DNA from: Chrysaora quinquecirrha
Taxonomy: Eukaryota > Cnidaria > Scyphozoa > Semaeostomeae > Pelagiidae
Direction of reading: 5' to 3'
DNA length: 64,000 nucleotides
Assembly: GCA_014526335.1 (NCBI GenBank)
Contig: JACTAT010000037.1
Span: forward strand, 14,296,105 to 14,360,104
Shown: positions 54,901 to 64,000 of the stretch, one piece after another
Layout: each line of letters starts with the position of its first letter
Numbering within the stretch: position 1 is the first letter of the stretch
Program-made: the position numbers and the translations under genes
Notes under the pieces: model-generated
Told to the model about the DNA's origin: nothing
Databases searched by the model: none
The model's input: only the letters and a program-made list of their open reading frames with translations

Positions 54901-57900
54901 TACTAAAGAAGGCTAAATACGAAAATAAAAAGCCAAACTGGAATGTGACGAAGATTTTTGTTCATTTCCGTCCTCGGCCAAATAGATTCAATGAAGAAAA
55001 CTCTCTCGTGTTCTACGTATTATATGCACTATTTACATTTGCCTGATTGGACAATCTTTACGTCCTTTCCGTTCTCTGTTTTCCGCGTCTGGCTACCAAC
55101 ACACTTTCCCTTCAAAGATGATTACCTAATGTGGTATGTCTATGCCAAGTTATAGATTTCCGCTAAGTTCCATATTTGCTGATATAAAACATCTACGGCA
55201 TTACTTCTGAAGAGGTTGGTAATGGATCTTTTAGCTTCACAACGAGGAGAAGAGCCTTGGCCCCTGGGGGTACTTCAATATGTAGACATACTTGACGTGT
55301 CGCTCATATGGATGGGTTTTTTGAACTGAAATTCTCTACACATGGGTCTGATATTCTGCTAGATTCTGGTTGATGGGTTGGTATTTTAGGATTTTCTTAC
55401 CAATAGGTCCCATTATGATTTACCGCAAAGTGGCTGACAACCTTTCTACTTTGTTTTTTGCTTTTGAAACGATGAATTAACAGCAACAACAGAGCTCGGT
55501 CACATTGATTGCAAAAATCGCCGTCAGATTCGATTTTGCGAGACTTTTCGTGAATTTTAGCACTGTAAAAGGGTTTTAAAATCAACTAAATTCATACACA
55601 AGGGCTTGAAATTTCCCGATTTTCATGCAAATGGGTCAGAAATCCTTGAAAATCCTATCATACAAATGGGTCCTTTTGTCAAAGTCCAGATTCACGTCTA
55701 ATCATGGACACATTGAAGTACCCCCCCCCCCCGGGAGCCTTGGACTGTATGACTTGGAGGGTTAGCTACTCCGCAATTTCATTTAGCGTTTATAGCCCAA
55801 TTGAAACGTCATTGGCACTCTGACTATGCAGACCAGAATTGAAGAGAATCTATTGTGGATGCCACTTGTGGACAAATATATCCTAGTGTTTGCAATTCAT
55901 GCAAGACATAAACAATTTTATCGAGTGTGCATGATAAAATAATGCAACATTCGTCCTTGCATCTTTGAAGATTTGAACTTATGACTTTCTAAACATAGTT
56001 ACTTTGATTATACAGGGTGCTCAGAAAAAAGGAACCCAGTAAAGAAACCTTCGAACAAAAGTCAAAATTTAATTTTTGAGCATGAAAATTGGTACTCATG
56101 TTTTTGCGGAATGAGAATTATCACTTTATAATGCTTGAATTCAAGAGTAACACTAGGAAAAAAGAAAAGTTTTGGCACAGTATTATTTTAGTCAACAAAA
56201 AAGAACAGTCAAATGTGTACTGCAAAAAAGCACAACTCGCCATGAACAATTTTTAAACAATTTAGCCTGTCTAAATCAATCATTTTTCAAACCCTTAGCC
56301 TGAATTGAGCATTGGTTGTATCAATAAACCCTTGCTTTACAAATCCAGGCAACAGAAAATTCTCAATTGCATGAAACGTGCGTACAGCTTGTGCACATGC
56401 TTTATTTATTAATGAACTTCATTACAGCATATTGTTGTGAAGATTAAATATGAAAACTTACCCTTTTATTCACAACAGTTGTAAGTATTATGATAAAATT
56501 TTATTGGCCTTGAAGCTGCGGTTCGCAAATAAAAACCATTTCTAAAGCAGGTTCTTTTTTTCGTAACACCCTGTAATTACAATGGCAATATGCATTATAA
56601 TTGTTATGACTGATAAATATTCTCACCAAGCATGTCGATGGCCATTTGTAAGTTAGGCATCCAATAACTCCATTAGCAATGAACTGAAAGAGATGAAATT
56701 TGAGAGAAGTTTTGCTTCAATGAAAACAAATAGTCAAACAAACAAATAGTTGATTTATAATACGGGGTTGCGCAATGAACTGAAATGACCAATTTAGGGA
56801 CTGGCACAAAGATAGCCCGTTACCTTGTACAGTACTAGATGATGGAAGAAAAGACTCTAGATATTCGATGACCATGAATATGTTGAACATTTCAAAGAGG
56901 CCCCCAAGGGCGGTGCAAAATCACGCGATTACGCGCAATTTTTCGACGATTCACGCGATCACGCACGATAAAATTTCATTTTCACGTACATACAACTTCA
57001 AGCGTTGCTCCCCGAAATTTTGAGCAGGATCAATATTCAGGATGTTTAACTTCATGTATCTAAAGGATTCGCTTTAAAAATTGTTTCCACGACGCGTTTG
57101 TAACAGACAACACACAAAATTAGATTTTAGGGGTTTTCATCATATGAGAGAATGACAGAAATATAGTTAGCTGGCAATACTCGATGGATAAAAGGGCATT
57201 CCTGCATTCAAGCAACCTCTTAGTTATGTCGCCAACACTGTAAATCCACGAAATCACGAGACATACCAAAGCATTTCACGCGACACGCAGGAGTTTAGAT
57301 TCACGCATTCACGCGCAAAAACTTCTCGTTTCATGAAATCACGCATGAAAAATGTTCCAATAACGCATCACGCAGAACCGCTTGGGGGCCTCATCAAAGA
57401 AGTATTTAAGTTCACATTTAGAACTAGAACAAGTTCCCAATAGGTTATTACGTGTTTTACGTTTTCATCATGTACCATTTTTGCTTGAAAGTAATAGTGT
57501 AGCGCCAATTTTCGCAGAAACGTACCCTTCAAAGTTAGCTACAACCCAAGTTCATAAAAATACCAAAAAAAATTGTAATTGGGGAAAGCGGTACCGTTTC
57601 TTATTGCATGTGGAAATTTGACACCGTTCGTCTTACAAAAACCGTGTGTTCTGGGCAGCACCCAGGGGGGTACTCGTATATCTTTACAATAAGGTTTCTC
57701 AGGCGGTGGTGCCAACCGTAAACCCAAAAAAATAATTTCAAGCAAGAAAATTTACCCAAAAAAATTATACACTTCTTTTTCTAGTTGTCAAAAAATCTGT
57801 TATAATAGGATATACTATCAATTCTACTGTCTTATGAATTACTGTACTGTATGATGGTATTTGGAGACCGAAAAGATAATTTTGAATTTCATGAACCCAA

Positions 57901-59048
57901 AAAAATAATTGCGGGATTGACTGACCCAAAAAAATAATTTTTACTTCAATTTTAGACCCAAAAAAGTAGCCTGAGCACCCCTATCGCAAAGATATACGAG
58001 TACCCCCCTGGGGTGCCCCCCTGGGTGCTGCCCAGAACGTGGAGGGGGCACTCAAGACTTTTGCACACGGGGACGTCAGTCTATATTTTTGGTAAGTTTT
58101 TTCCCAAAAGCTGATATTTTTGGGTTAGCAATTTTAGAAAGGCCAAAATGGTATTTTTGGGTTAAAGATCAGGAAATATTTGTGGGAGAAGGAAGAACAG
58201 AGCAATTTTTAGGATATTTTTGGGTCTTTGTAGGAAATTTTTGAATGATATTTTTGGGTCACTAGAAATTATTTTGATATTTTTTGGACTGACGTCCCCG
58301 TATGCAAGTCTGGAGTGCCCCCCCCCCTTGGGAGGCAGCATGTCCCCGGTTCAAATTATTGCAAAGCACTTTCAAAATTCCAAAATTTTATGGAATTAAT
58401 ACAACGACTCCTTGACTACGTTCACACTATCGAAAGAAACGCATGGAATTTTCAAAGTTCCAATCCAACATGGTTTTTGAGTGCAGTCCCTTGATTAGGG
58501 GCATCCCTAAATGCGTGCATTACTGTTTAGCACCGCTAGTCCTATACGCCTAATAAACTTGTCATGCTATTGCAAAAACAAAAAGTCTATTTCTACTTCA
58601 GGTTGGTGCGAGAATAAATAAACCAGCACCAATCAATTAACCTCAGAATGCGATTTTACCGAAGAACGGATAAATGATACGGGACCTACCAATGATATAC
58701 TAGACCTACCAGAATTCCACACCAAATAGGAAAGCCAACATCTGACGTCCAGTAGTATGAAAGTGCAGCCGCATCGACAATACCAATCACAAACTGAAGG
58801 AAACCGATTATGCACTTCAATATAGAAACAACAGCTACTGCATTATGATTGAAGCTGATCGGAAACGTTAAATTTGCGACCAAAGGTGTCTGGTTGACGA
58901 CGGTCACTCCCGGCATCATCATTTGGGGTTGAGGTTGATGCTGGCTTTGAGGTTGACTGGCATGTTGGTAGCTCACATTCGACGCCATAGAGGGTTGTTG
59001 AGGCTGATAAGACTGATAACTGTTTGGTGGTGCGGATTTATACTCCAT
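51914..59048 (-). CDS. MS4A/CD20-like tetraspan, four exons
   Basis: Exons (minus): A 59048-58710, B 56683-56627, C 54619-54272, D 52282-51914, all phase 0, 370 residues. Junctions: CTG|GTAGGT, TTTCAG|TTCATT, TTG|GTGAGA, TTTCCAG|ATTGC, ACG|GTTTGT, AATTAG|GGATAC. A gives MEYKSAPPNSYQ, a Gln/Pro-rich N-terminus, MMMPGVTVVNQTP and TM1 (AVVSILKCIIGFLQFVIGI). B is TM2 (FIANGVIGCLTYKWPSTCL). C holds TM3, a loop with paired Cys, TM4 (LSSFMVFLICFELCLSIAAV) and the SCKAYSKCCQTC cysteine run. D is a Gln/Ser-rich cytoplasmic tail. Closest paralogue here is the 30.9-48.4 kb gene (matching MEYK start, loop and tail). Even intronic sequence before exon B is shared (TTATGACT(T/C)TCT(A/G)AACAT). A Mutator-like element sits 144 bp upstream of the ATG. 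Confidence 0.85.
52342..53216. mobile_element. piggyBac-like MITE, TTAA duplication
   Basis: Starts CCCTATCTGTACTGGGG and ends CCCAGTACAGATAGGG, with TTAA on both sides (52338-52341, 53217-53220). A second inner pair, TTTTTCGCCCCCCC and GGGGGGCGAAAAACG, extends the arms. TTAA targets with CCC-starting arms are characteristic of piggyBac. It is 875 bp with no transposase and lies 60 bp upstream of exon D in the C-D intron. Confidence 0.87.
53783..54165. mobile_element. hAT-like MITE, copy 2 (GGGTACTTC family)
   Basis: Flanked by the 8-bp duplication TGCTGCTC (53775-53782, 54166-54173). Ends GGGTACTTCATTGTTC and GAACAATGGAAGTACCCC. Colinear with the copy at 23833-24238. Confidence 0.88.
55261..55735. 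mobile_element. hAT-like MITE, related third member
   Basis: Flanked by the 8-bp duplication AGCCTTGG (55253-55260, 55736-55743). Ends GGGGGTACTTCAATATGT and ACATTGAAGTACCCCC resemble the 23.8 and 53.8 kb copies, but the interior differs. Confidence 0.88.
56013..56573. mobile_element. TA-target MITE with CAGGGTG arms
   Basis: Starts CAGGGTGCTCAGAAAAAAGG and ends CCTTTTTTTC-like GTTCTTTTTTTCGTAACACC+CTG, flanked by TA. Length 561 bp, no transposase. It sits about 50 bp upstream of exon B of the 51.9-59.0 kb gene on the genomic plus side. Confidence 0.82.
56897..57392. mobile_element. MITE with GAGGCCCCCAAG arms and CACGC-rich interior
   Basis: GAGGCCCCCAAGGGCGGTGC mirrors GAACCGCTTGGGGGCCTC. 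The interior is full of TCACGCGAT and CACGCA words in both halves. No clear duplication was read. It lies in the A-B intron. Confidence 0.75.
57648..58038. mobile_element. Inverted-repeat element (GTTCTGGGCAGCACCC)
   Basis: GTTCTGGGCAGCACCCAGGG plus GGGTACTCGTATATCTTT at the left is mirrored at 57988-58038, where the right arm has a short extra GGGGTG insertion. The interior repeats CCCAAAAAAATAATT. It lies in the A-B intron. Confidence 0.83.
58043..58327. mobile_element. Inverted-repeat element (GGGGGCACTC)
   Basis: AGGGGGCACTCAAGACTTTT followed by GGGGACGTCAGTC mirrors GACTGACGTCCCCGTATGC and GGAGTGCCCCCC. The interior repeats GATATTTTTGGGT. It starts 4 bp after the previous element, so the two inserted side by side or are nested. 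Confidence 0.8.
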
Positions 59049-59191
59049 TGCAATTCAGGTTAGGGTCCAATTCGATATCAACGCAACGATATTTACTGCG
59101 GCCTTGCTCTTGTCCTTTGGGAAATCAACTAACTTGGACTTCAATTTCCATGTGTAAGCAAAAAATATACAAAGAAAGAAATCCCACGTAA

Positions 59192-60123
59192 GGCTATTAG
59201 TAATCACCGGCCCCGGCCCTGCAGCCCCGGCCCCGGCTCCGTCCCCGGCCCTGGCCCCGGCCCTGATTTTTCAACATGTAATTTTTTTGTAATATACGGC
59301 CCCGGCCCCGGCCCCAGCCTTAATTTCCAAAACTTTATTTTTTCTAATTTCCATAATTCCCGTTATCCTTAATAGCTAACTTGAATAAAAATATTTCATT
59401 TGAAGTTCTTAGTAACTTGTTAGTTGAGATATTCATGCTCAAATTTTCCACCACCCTGAAACCACAGAAATGGGTGATTGGCTTAAAAACATTCTTGTGT
59501 GCGTCAGTTATGTAACTGATGAATGTCAATAGTACAGAGAATAGGGTTTTTAGAGAGAAAGAAGGGGGTACAGTATTGTACCGGCATTTTATATCATGAG
59601 TTATTATTATTATTATTCCTTCATATCGTTCAATACACTCGATATGGAGGAAGCACTCAATGTTCCATTCAGCCTGGAAAGACAATAAACAAGGAAGTCT
59701 AAAACGCTTCGTCTAAACCTTTGGCCAGCCACGACACGCAGTTTTATGACAAATAATTTCTTCAGACCCTTATTCGTTTTAGCAGGTTAGCCTGGTTTTT
59801 TGTAGCCTGAGCACAGGCTAGGTTTTTGTTAAGTTAGTGAAAACTATGTTAAACTGCGTTAAACTTTGTATAAGGACGCTCATTTGTATTATGTGACGAA
59901 GCCACGAGATATTGTTTGGTTGAATTTCAAAAATATAAGAAACACCGGGCAGGAGCATCCGGAAAGCAGGAGAAATAAAATCAGGGCCGCTGCCGGGGCT
60001 GCAAGGCCGGGGCCGGTAATTACTAATAAAAAATTACATGTTGAAAAATCAGGGCCGGGGCCAGGGCCGGGGACGGAGCCGGGGCCGGGGCTGCAGGGCC
60101 GGGGCCGGTGATTACTAATAGCC
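59192..60123. mobile_element. Mutator-like foldback element, 96-bp perfect GC-rich arms
   Basis: Arms 59192-59287 and 60028-60123 are identical inverse copies: GGCTATTAGTAATCACCGG, then a GGCCCC-rich stretch, then TGATTTTTCAACATGTAA. The 9-bp duplication CCCACGTAA flanks both sides (59183-59191, 60124-60132). Shorter, imperfect GC-rich inner copies lie next to both arms. A 9-bp target with long arms suggests the Mutator superfamily. There is no transposase, so it would be non-autonomous. Perfect arms indicate recent insertion, 144 bp upstream of the tetraspan ATG at 59048. Confidence 0.88.
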
Positions 60124-60132
60124 CCCACGTAA

Positions 60133-61811
60133 CAAACATGGACATTTGACACCGACTGACATGTGAATGTGACACTGACGCGGAAGTCGTTTTAACCTGC
60201 CTTTGATACTATTCTTTACGTTCAAATTACAAAGCCTCTTATTTGTTGTGGATTGATACCCTTTCTTTCTTTTGACTCGCTTCTGACTATCTTTCATTTT
60301 CAGATTACAACATCGCATATTTGTGGTGGATTCCAGATCTTCGCGGTCTTTGTGATCCTTTTTCTTTTCTATCATTTTCCTTTATTTCTTTATTTCTGCA
60401 TTTAAAACATTGTCAATAAACTCAATAACATTAGTCTCTATGTCAAAAAGAAGGGGCCTCGGGGAAGGCACAAGCGGCTATACGATATTCGGGTATCGTC
60501 GCAGTAAGGAAGCGTTAAGAACATAACAATGTATCTATGTCAAAATTATTTATACCTATTTCATCATGGTTGCAATGGTCTCTTTGATTATTTTTCGAGA
60601 ATTATTCACTCTTTGAATCATTTTCTTTTTCGCTGGGTGGGATAGAGAGAGCGGAAGCTTCTTTTTGGCATGCTTATATACAGATTCTTCCTTCCAACAT
60701 CTTGTTGACCTTCGGAGAACGAGGAATGGGGAACAGAGATGGGGAATAGAAATATTGACCTTGAATCTTATATTCTAATAAATTATTCTTACGCGAGAGT
60801 TTCATACTCACAAATATCATCAGGTGTTTCTTGGAGAGCTGTCACTCAAGACTGTCTTCAACGTCTTTCATTTTACAAAAGGCTGCGACACGAACAATTA
60901 GTTGCGACAAACTCTAATGATATTCTATGACTAAGGGTATCTTGATGTTGACGACAACGATCCCTACATCTTTCGGGCTGTTACTGACTGCAAACATCGC
61001 AGTGTAATGAGAAGAAAAAATGACACAAGGTATTCATTGACTTTCATGCAACAAAACTGAAGACTACATTATTATGAAACCCTGTGGCAAAACGGGAGAG
61101 CCAGGGTCAGAGGGTCAATCTGTCATTCAGGCAAAGTTTGATATGCAAGATAGCAAATGTCAACAGCAATTACGTTTCAGTTTATTTCGTTTTCGGGAAG
61201 CAGAGGAGGCTAAACTCCCCGGACTCTAGCAAACGTTCAGGTAACGGTTCCTAATTCCCTGTACCAACATTCTCTGTTACGCATTCTCTTTTCTTTGTTT
61301 CACATTTCTTGCCTGCAGCTGAATCTTACCATACTTAAACCTTGCTTGAAAGTAGGTGAAGCTGGCATTAACGGAAGGCATCATTGAATGCAGGTTGATA
61401 GACAGCCTTGATATCTCGACAGCTGGACACTATCACATCGGCTAAGGTTGAATTTTGTTCTTGACCGCGAATTCATTGAGCAAGGTTCACTTTTTCAGCA
61501 AAATCAATTACTACGGAGCACTTACTGCACAGCTATCGACAGCGCTGGCAATTATTCAATAAAGTAACCATTACAGCTGCAATAGTACAACAAGCGTCGA
61601 CGCACAGCGAAGCGGATCAACCCAATAGCCATTTCTAAAGAGAACACGCCAAGAACTAATTAATCTTTAAGTATGTACAGTTTACCCTCTGTTTTTTTAA
61701 TTCGTTTTTCCCACTCGTGTATCTATATAGAAAACAATAATCTGTGAAGTGTCCATTTGCTTCAAGACAAGTTGTTGAAACGTAAGCTACAAGAAAGCAA
61801 AATAGCCAGAT
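60133..61811. other. Intergenic between tetraspan cluster and GPCR
   Basis: No supported gene. A Lys/Arg-rich minus-strand frame at 60115-60375 contains two similar segments (STTNMRCCNLKMKDS, STTNKRLCNLNVKNS), a local duplication of unknown meaning. The GPCR promoter and 5' UTR should lie in the last few hundred bases. Confidence 0.45.
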
Positions 61812-62906
61812 ATGCGTTCAAATGATTCGACTGCTAACAATATGATGGTATACAATATTTCTGTGTACAATATGAGTTCAAACAATGCAGCAATTAAAAA
61901 TTCGAGTGCATTCAATATGACTGTCATCAATATGACTGCATACAATATTAGTGCTAATAATCTTACTTTCAGCAATACGAATGAAGTAACGCATAGCTGC
62001 ATGGGAAAACCTGCTGGTGTGTTTGCTATTTTCTTGGCATTTATGGTGTGTCCAGTATACATTCTCATGTTGAAGATTCTTATACATGATTTCAACTTGG
62101 GGCACCCTCGTTACAGAATATTGCTCAGTTTAAACATCTCTGACAGCATTCAAATAGCCGGAGGGGCGTTTCTTAGTATTCTGAGCTACAGCTTCCTACC
62201 AAGAAGCGATTCCGTTGGCTGTCAAGTGATTCGAAAACTCTTTGAATTTCTTGGTATTTCAACCGTTGTAACGTCAAGTGGGAGCATCCTTCTGTTGACG
62301 TTTGAGCGTTACGTTGCATGCGTCCACAGTCTTCGATTTTATGACATTGTCACAGATGATCGTGTAAGCAGAGCATTATACTGCATCTGGGTTGTTGGCA
62401 TCCTTTGTGGGCTCATAGACAAGAAGAGGTACGAACCAAATTATACAGCTACGCCTGTGGTGCTCACTAAAGCAATATGCGTAATCTACACTATTGTTGT
62501 TCTTGGAACTTCCTTAATCCTTATATGCGTACAAATTCGCTTGTATCTATTGTCTCGTAAGAAGATGAAAGTGCTTCCTTTCAACAATTTTGGAAGAGCA
62601 GCGGAGGAGAACGACAGAAGGAAAGCTGAAATCAAAGTGGCCATAGTTGCAAGCGCAGTTGTTGGATTGTATATGATCTGCATGTGCCCATTGGCATTCT
62701 ACATCATATCTGCTGGTTTTGATGATACCAACAATGATGTTTCGGCATTCAGGGTTATATCTATTATGCTTTTAGCAGTAAACACTGTTGCTGATCCTTT
62801 TGTATATGGCTTCGGCATGTCTGACACAAGACAAAAAATCATGACAGAGCTTAGAAAAATAAAACTCGCTATCGTTGACATGATTAGTAGAATTTTCAAC
62901 CTGTAG
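61812..62906 (+). CDS. Rhodopsin-family (class A) GPCR, intronless
   Basis: 364 residues in one exon, starting at the first in-frame ATG. Residues 1-63 form the extracellular N-terminus, with eight N-x-S/T sequons at 4, 15, 20, 30, 35, 40, 45 and 50. Seven hydrophobic segments follow from about 67. Class A landmarks: the TM2 aspartate in LNISD (D111), Cys137 at the start of TM3, ERY at 165-167 (the D/ERY motif), CPLAFYI in TM6 near 292, and NTVADPFVY at 324-332 in place of NPxxY. A basic third intracellular loop (LSRKKMKV...ENDRRKAEIK) and an amphipathic helix 8 region follow TM7. Such receptors couple to heterotrimeric G proteins at the plasma membrane. The ligand is unknown. Intronless receptors expanded by retroduplication are common in cnidarians. 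A polyadenylation signal AATAAA lies at 63309-63314. Confidence 0.92.
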   Translation: MRSNDSTANNMMVYNISVYNMSSNNAAIKNSSAFNMTVINMTAYNISANNLTFSNTNEVTHSCMGKPAGVFAIFLAFMVCPVYILMLKILIHDFNLGHPRYRILLSLNISDSIQIAGGAFLSILSYSFLPRSDSVGCQVIRKLFEFLGISTVVTSSGSILLLTFERYVACVHSLRFYDIVTDDRVSRALYCIWVVGILCGLIDKKRYEPNYTATPVVLTKAICVIYTIVVLGTSLILICVQIRLYLLSRKKMKVLPFNNFGRAAEENDRRKAEIKVAIVASAVVGLYMICMCPLAFYIISAGFDDTNNDVSAFRVISIMLLAVNTVADPFVYGFGMSDTRQKIMTELRKIKLAIVDMISRIFNL

Positions 62907-63550
62907 AAACTTTTATTGACTTTTCATTCTGTAATCTATAGAGTACGGGCTCTGCAAAATGTAATTGTTAAGGGTGTATGTGGGAATTGATAATATAGAA
63001 AGACTTGTGCTCTACATTTGAACAAACTAAAAGTTTGATAGCAGACTTCATGTTTCAAAGTCTTTTGAACAAAAGTGTGTAAAGACACATCTGGCAAACG
63101 GGCATTGATATTTTGTAACGCCGCGGCCAAACGTACTGAAGAAGTCCCATCATAGTTCAGTGAGAAACGTTCAAACAGTCTGGCAACCCAGGTTATGACT
63201 TGTTCAGTCTTGTTGGGCGATTTTGAATGTTGTTCAGTAAAAATTGATTGCCAGCAAATTGTTCAAAGTAATTTTCAGCAGATATTGAGTGCATCTTCTA
63301 TCCCATTCAATAAAATCATGAAGGTCTGAATGAGAAACAAAAAATTTTAATCAAGGGTCCTTCAAATTTTCTTTGAAAAGTTCACCAGGATGTTCAACGG
63401 GTTTGCAATTAACATCTCTCGTACAAAAATGAAAACCCTATTTAGTTTTCTCTCAGAGTAACTCAGAAATTTGTTATAAAAAATGCAGATGTACTGCTGA
63501 TGCAATAACATTTCTGGTTTCTTTACAACCGTATACGTGACAAAAAAGTC
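62907..63550 (+). other. GPCR 3' UTR and flank
   Basis: AT-rich and noncoding. AATAAA at 63309 would end a 3' UTR of about 420 bp. No gene seen beyond. Confidence 0.45.
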
Positions 63551-63554
63551 ATCA

Positions 63555-63690
63555 ATTGCTACGCAAAACAGTCCGGACACATTTGCATATCAAAGTTTGT
63601 CATGCAAAACAGGACACATTTGCATAGCCTTCTAATTATTTGCTATGCAAAACAGTCCAGGCACGTTTCCATAGCAAATGCTGTCATGCA
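63555..63690. repeat. Short tandem repeat with octamer motifs
   Basis: TGC(T)ATGCAAAACAG(T)CC...ACA(T/C)(T)TTGCATA recurs about three times in 130 bp, including two ATTTGCATA words matching the POU/octamer consensus. It may be a decayed repeat or a regulatory cluster. Confidence 0.5.
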
Positions 63691-64000
63691 AATTGCTATT
63701 ACGCTTCGATTGAAACGTTGTTCCCATTCGTAAAAGACCCTATACTGCTTTTTAAGTGTGAAACGCATTCCTTTTCAATCGGACGCTTTCGTGTAGAGGA
63801 CACTTCTGCATACAACACCAGGCAAAAGATTAATACGGTTTCTTTTCTGCCGCACCGGATATATGAATTAGATGTAGCTAAACTCAACTTTGTAGTCAAT
63901 CAAGTTAATTGGTTATCTCAGAATTACAAAAAATAGAACAAGGCGCAAAATGTTGACTATTTCTTCAAAAGTAGAAGCAGCGTATTTGAGGATAGTCGTT

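Noticed and set aside
60115..60375. 86-codon Lys/Arg-rich minus-strand frame
   Set aside because: An internal duplication exists but there is no conserved domain, and it begins inside the Mutator-like element flank.

Overview
This window is eukaryotic and looks like an anthozoan cnidarian (coral or sea anemone). The basis is AT-rich DNA, GT-AG introns of tens of bases to about 13 kb, animal gene families (FUT10/11, MRG15, MS4A/CD20-like tetraspans, a rhodopsin-like receptor), a Ty3/gypsy relic and a very large load of small DNA transposons. No search could be run. Gene models were built by reading conserved protein segments and checking that splice sites and intron phases agree. Many uninterrupted reading frames here are simple-sequence or repeat artefacts.

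Left third (1-16.5 kb): a three-unit 223-bp satellite at the edge; a broken minus-strand gene with a RING finger (1.0-3.7 kb); a complete minus-strand FUT10/FUT11-type fucosyltransferase in three exons (5.7-12.9 kb), whose first intron holds a Ty3/gypsy pol relic; and, head-to-head with it, a two-exon MRG15 (MORF4L1) gene on the plus strand (13.7-14.7 kb). A 5'-truncated LINE tail and a SINE copy follow.

Middle and right (16.9-59 kb): a minus-strand cluster of MS4A/CD20-like four-TM proteins. All use the same exon cassette, every junction in phase 0: A (N-terminus + TM1), B (57 nt, TM2), C (TM3-TM4 plus a Cys-rich stretch), D (Pro/Gln/Ser-rich tail). There are three transcription units: 51.9-59.0 kb (A-B-C-D), 30.9-48.4 kb (A-B-C-D) and 16.9-26.3 kb, which reads A-B-C-A'-B'-C'-D and seems to encode a fused double tetraspan of about 746 residues. 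A' has no start codon of its own and opens like a D exon. This fusion is the most unusual coding feature.

The large A-B intron of the 30.9-48.4 kb gene carries about 9.7 kb of four head-to-tail elements with TC...CTAG ends at a T/T target, best explained as a tandem Helitron/Helentron-like array. Its units hold tRNA-like modules and a 51-bp minisatellite with a 357-bp higher-order period. Other introns hold MITEs with readable target duplications (8 bp hAT-like, TTAA piggyBac-like, TTA Harbinger-like, TA mariner-like). A 932-bp Mutator-like foldback element with perfect 96-bp GC-rich arms and a 9-bp duplication lies 144 bp upstream of the first tetraspan start codon.

Right end (61.8-62.9 kb): an intronless rhodopsin-family GPCR on the plus strand whose extracellular N-terminus has a five-residue-period ladder of N-glycosylation sequons.
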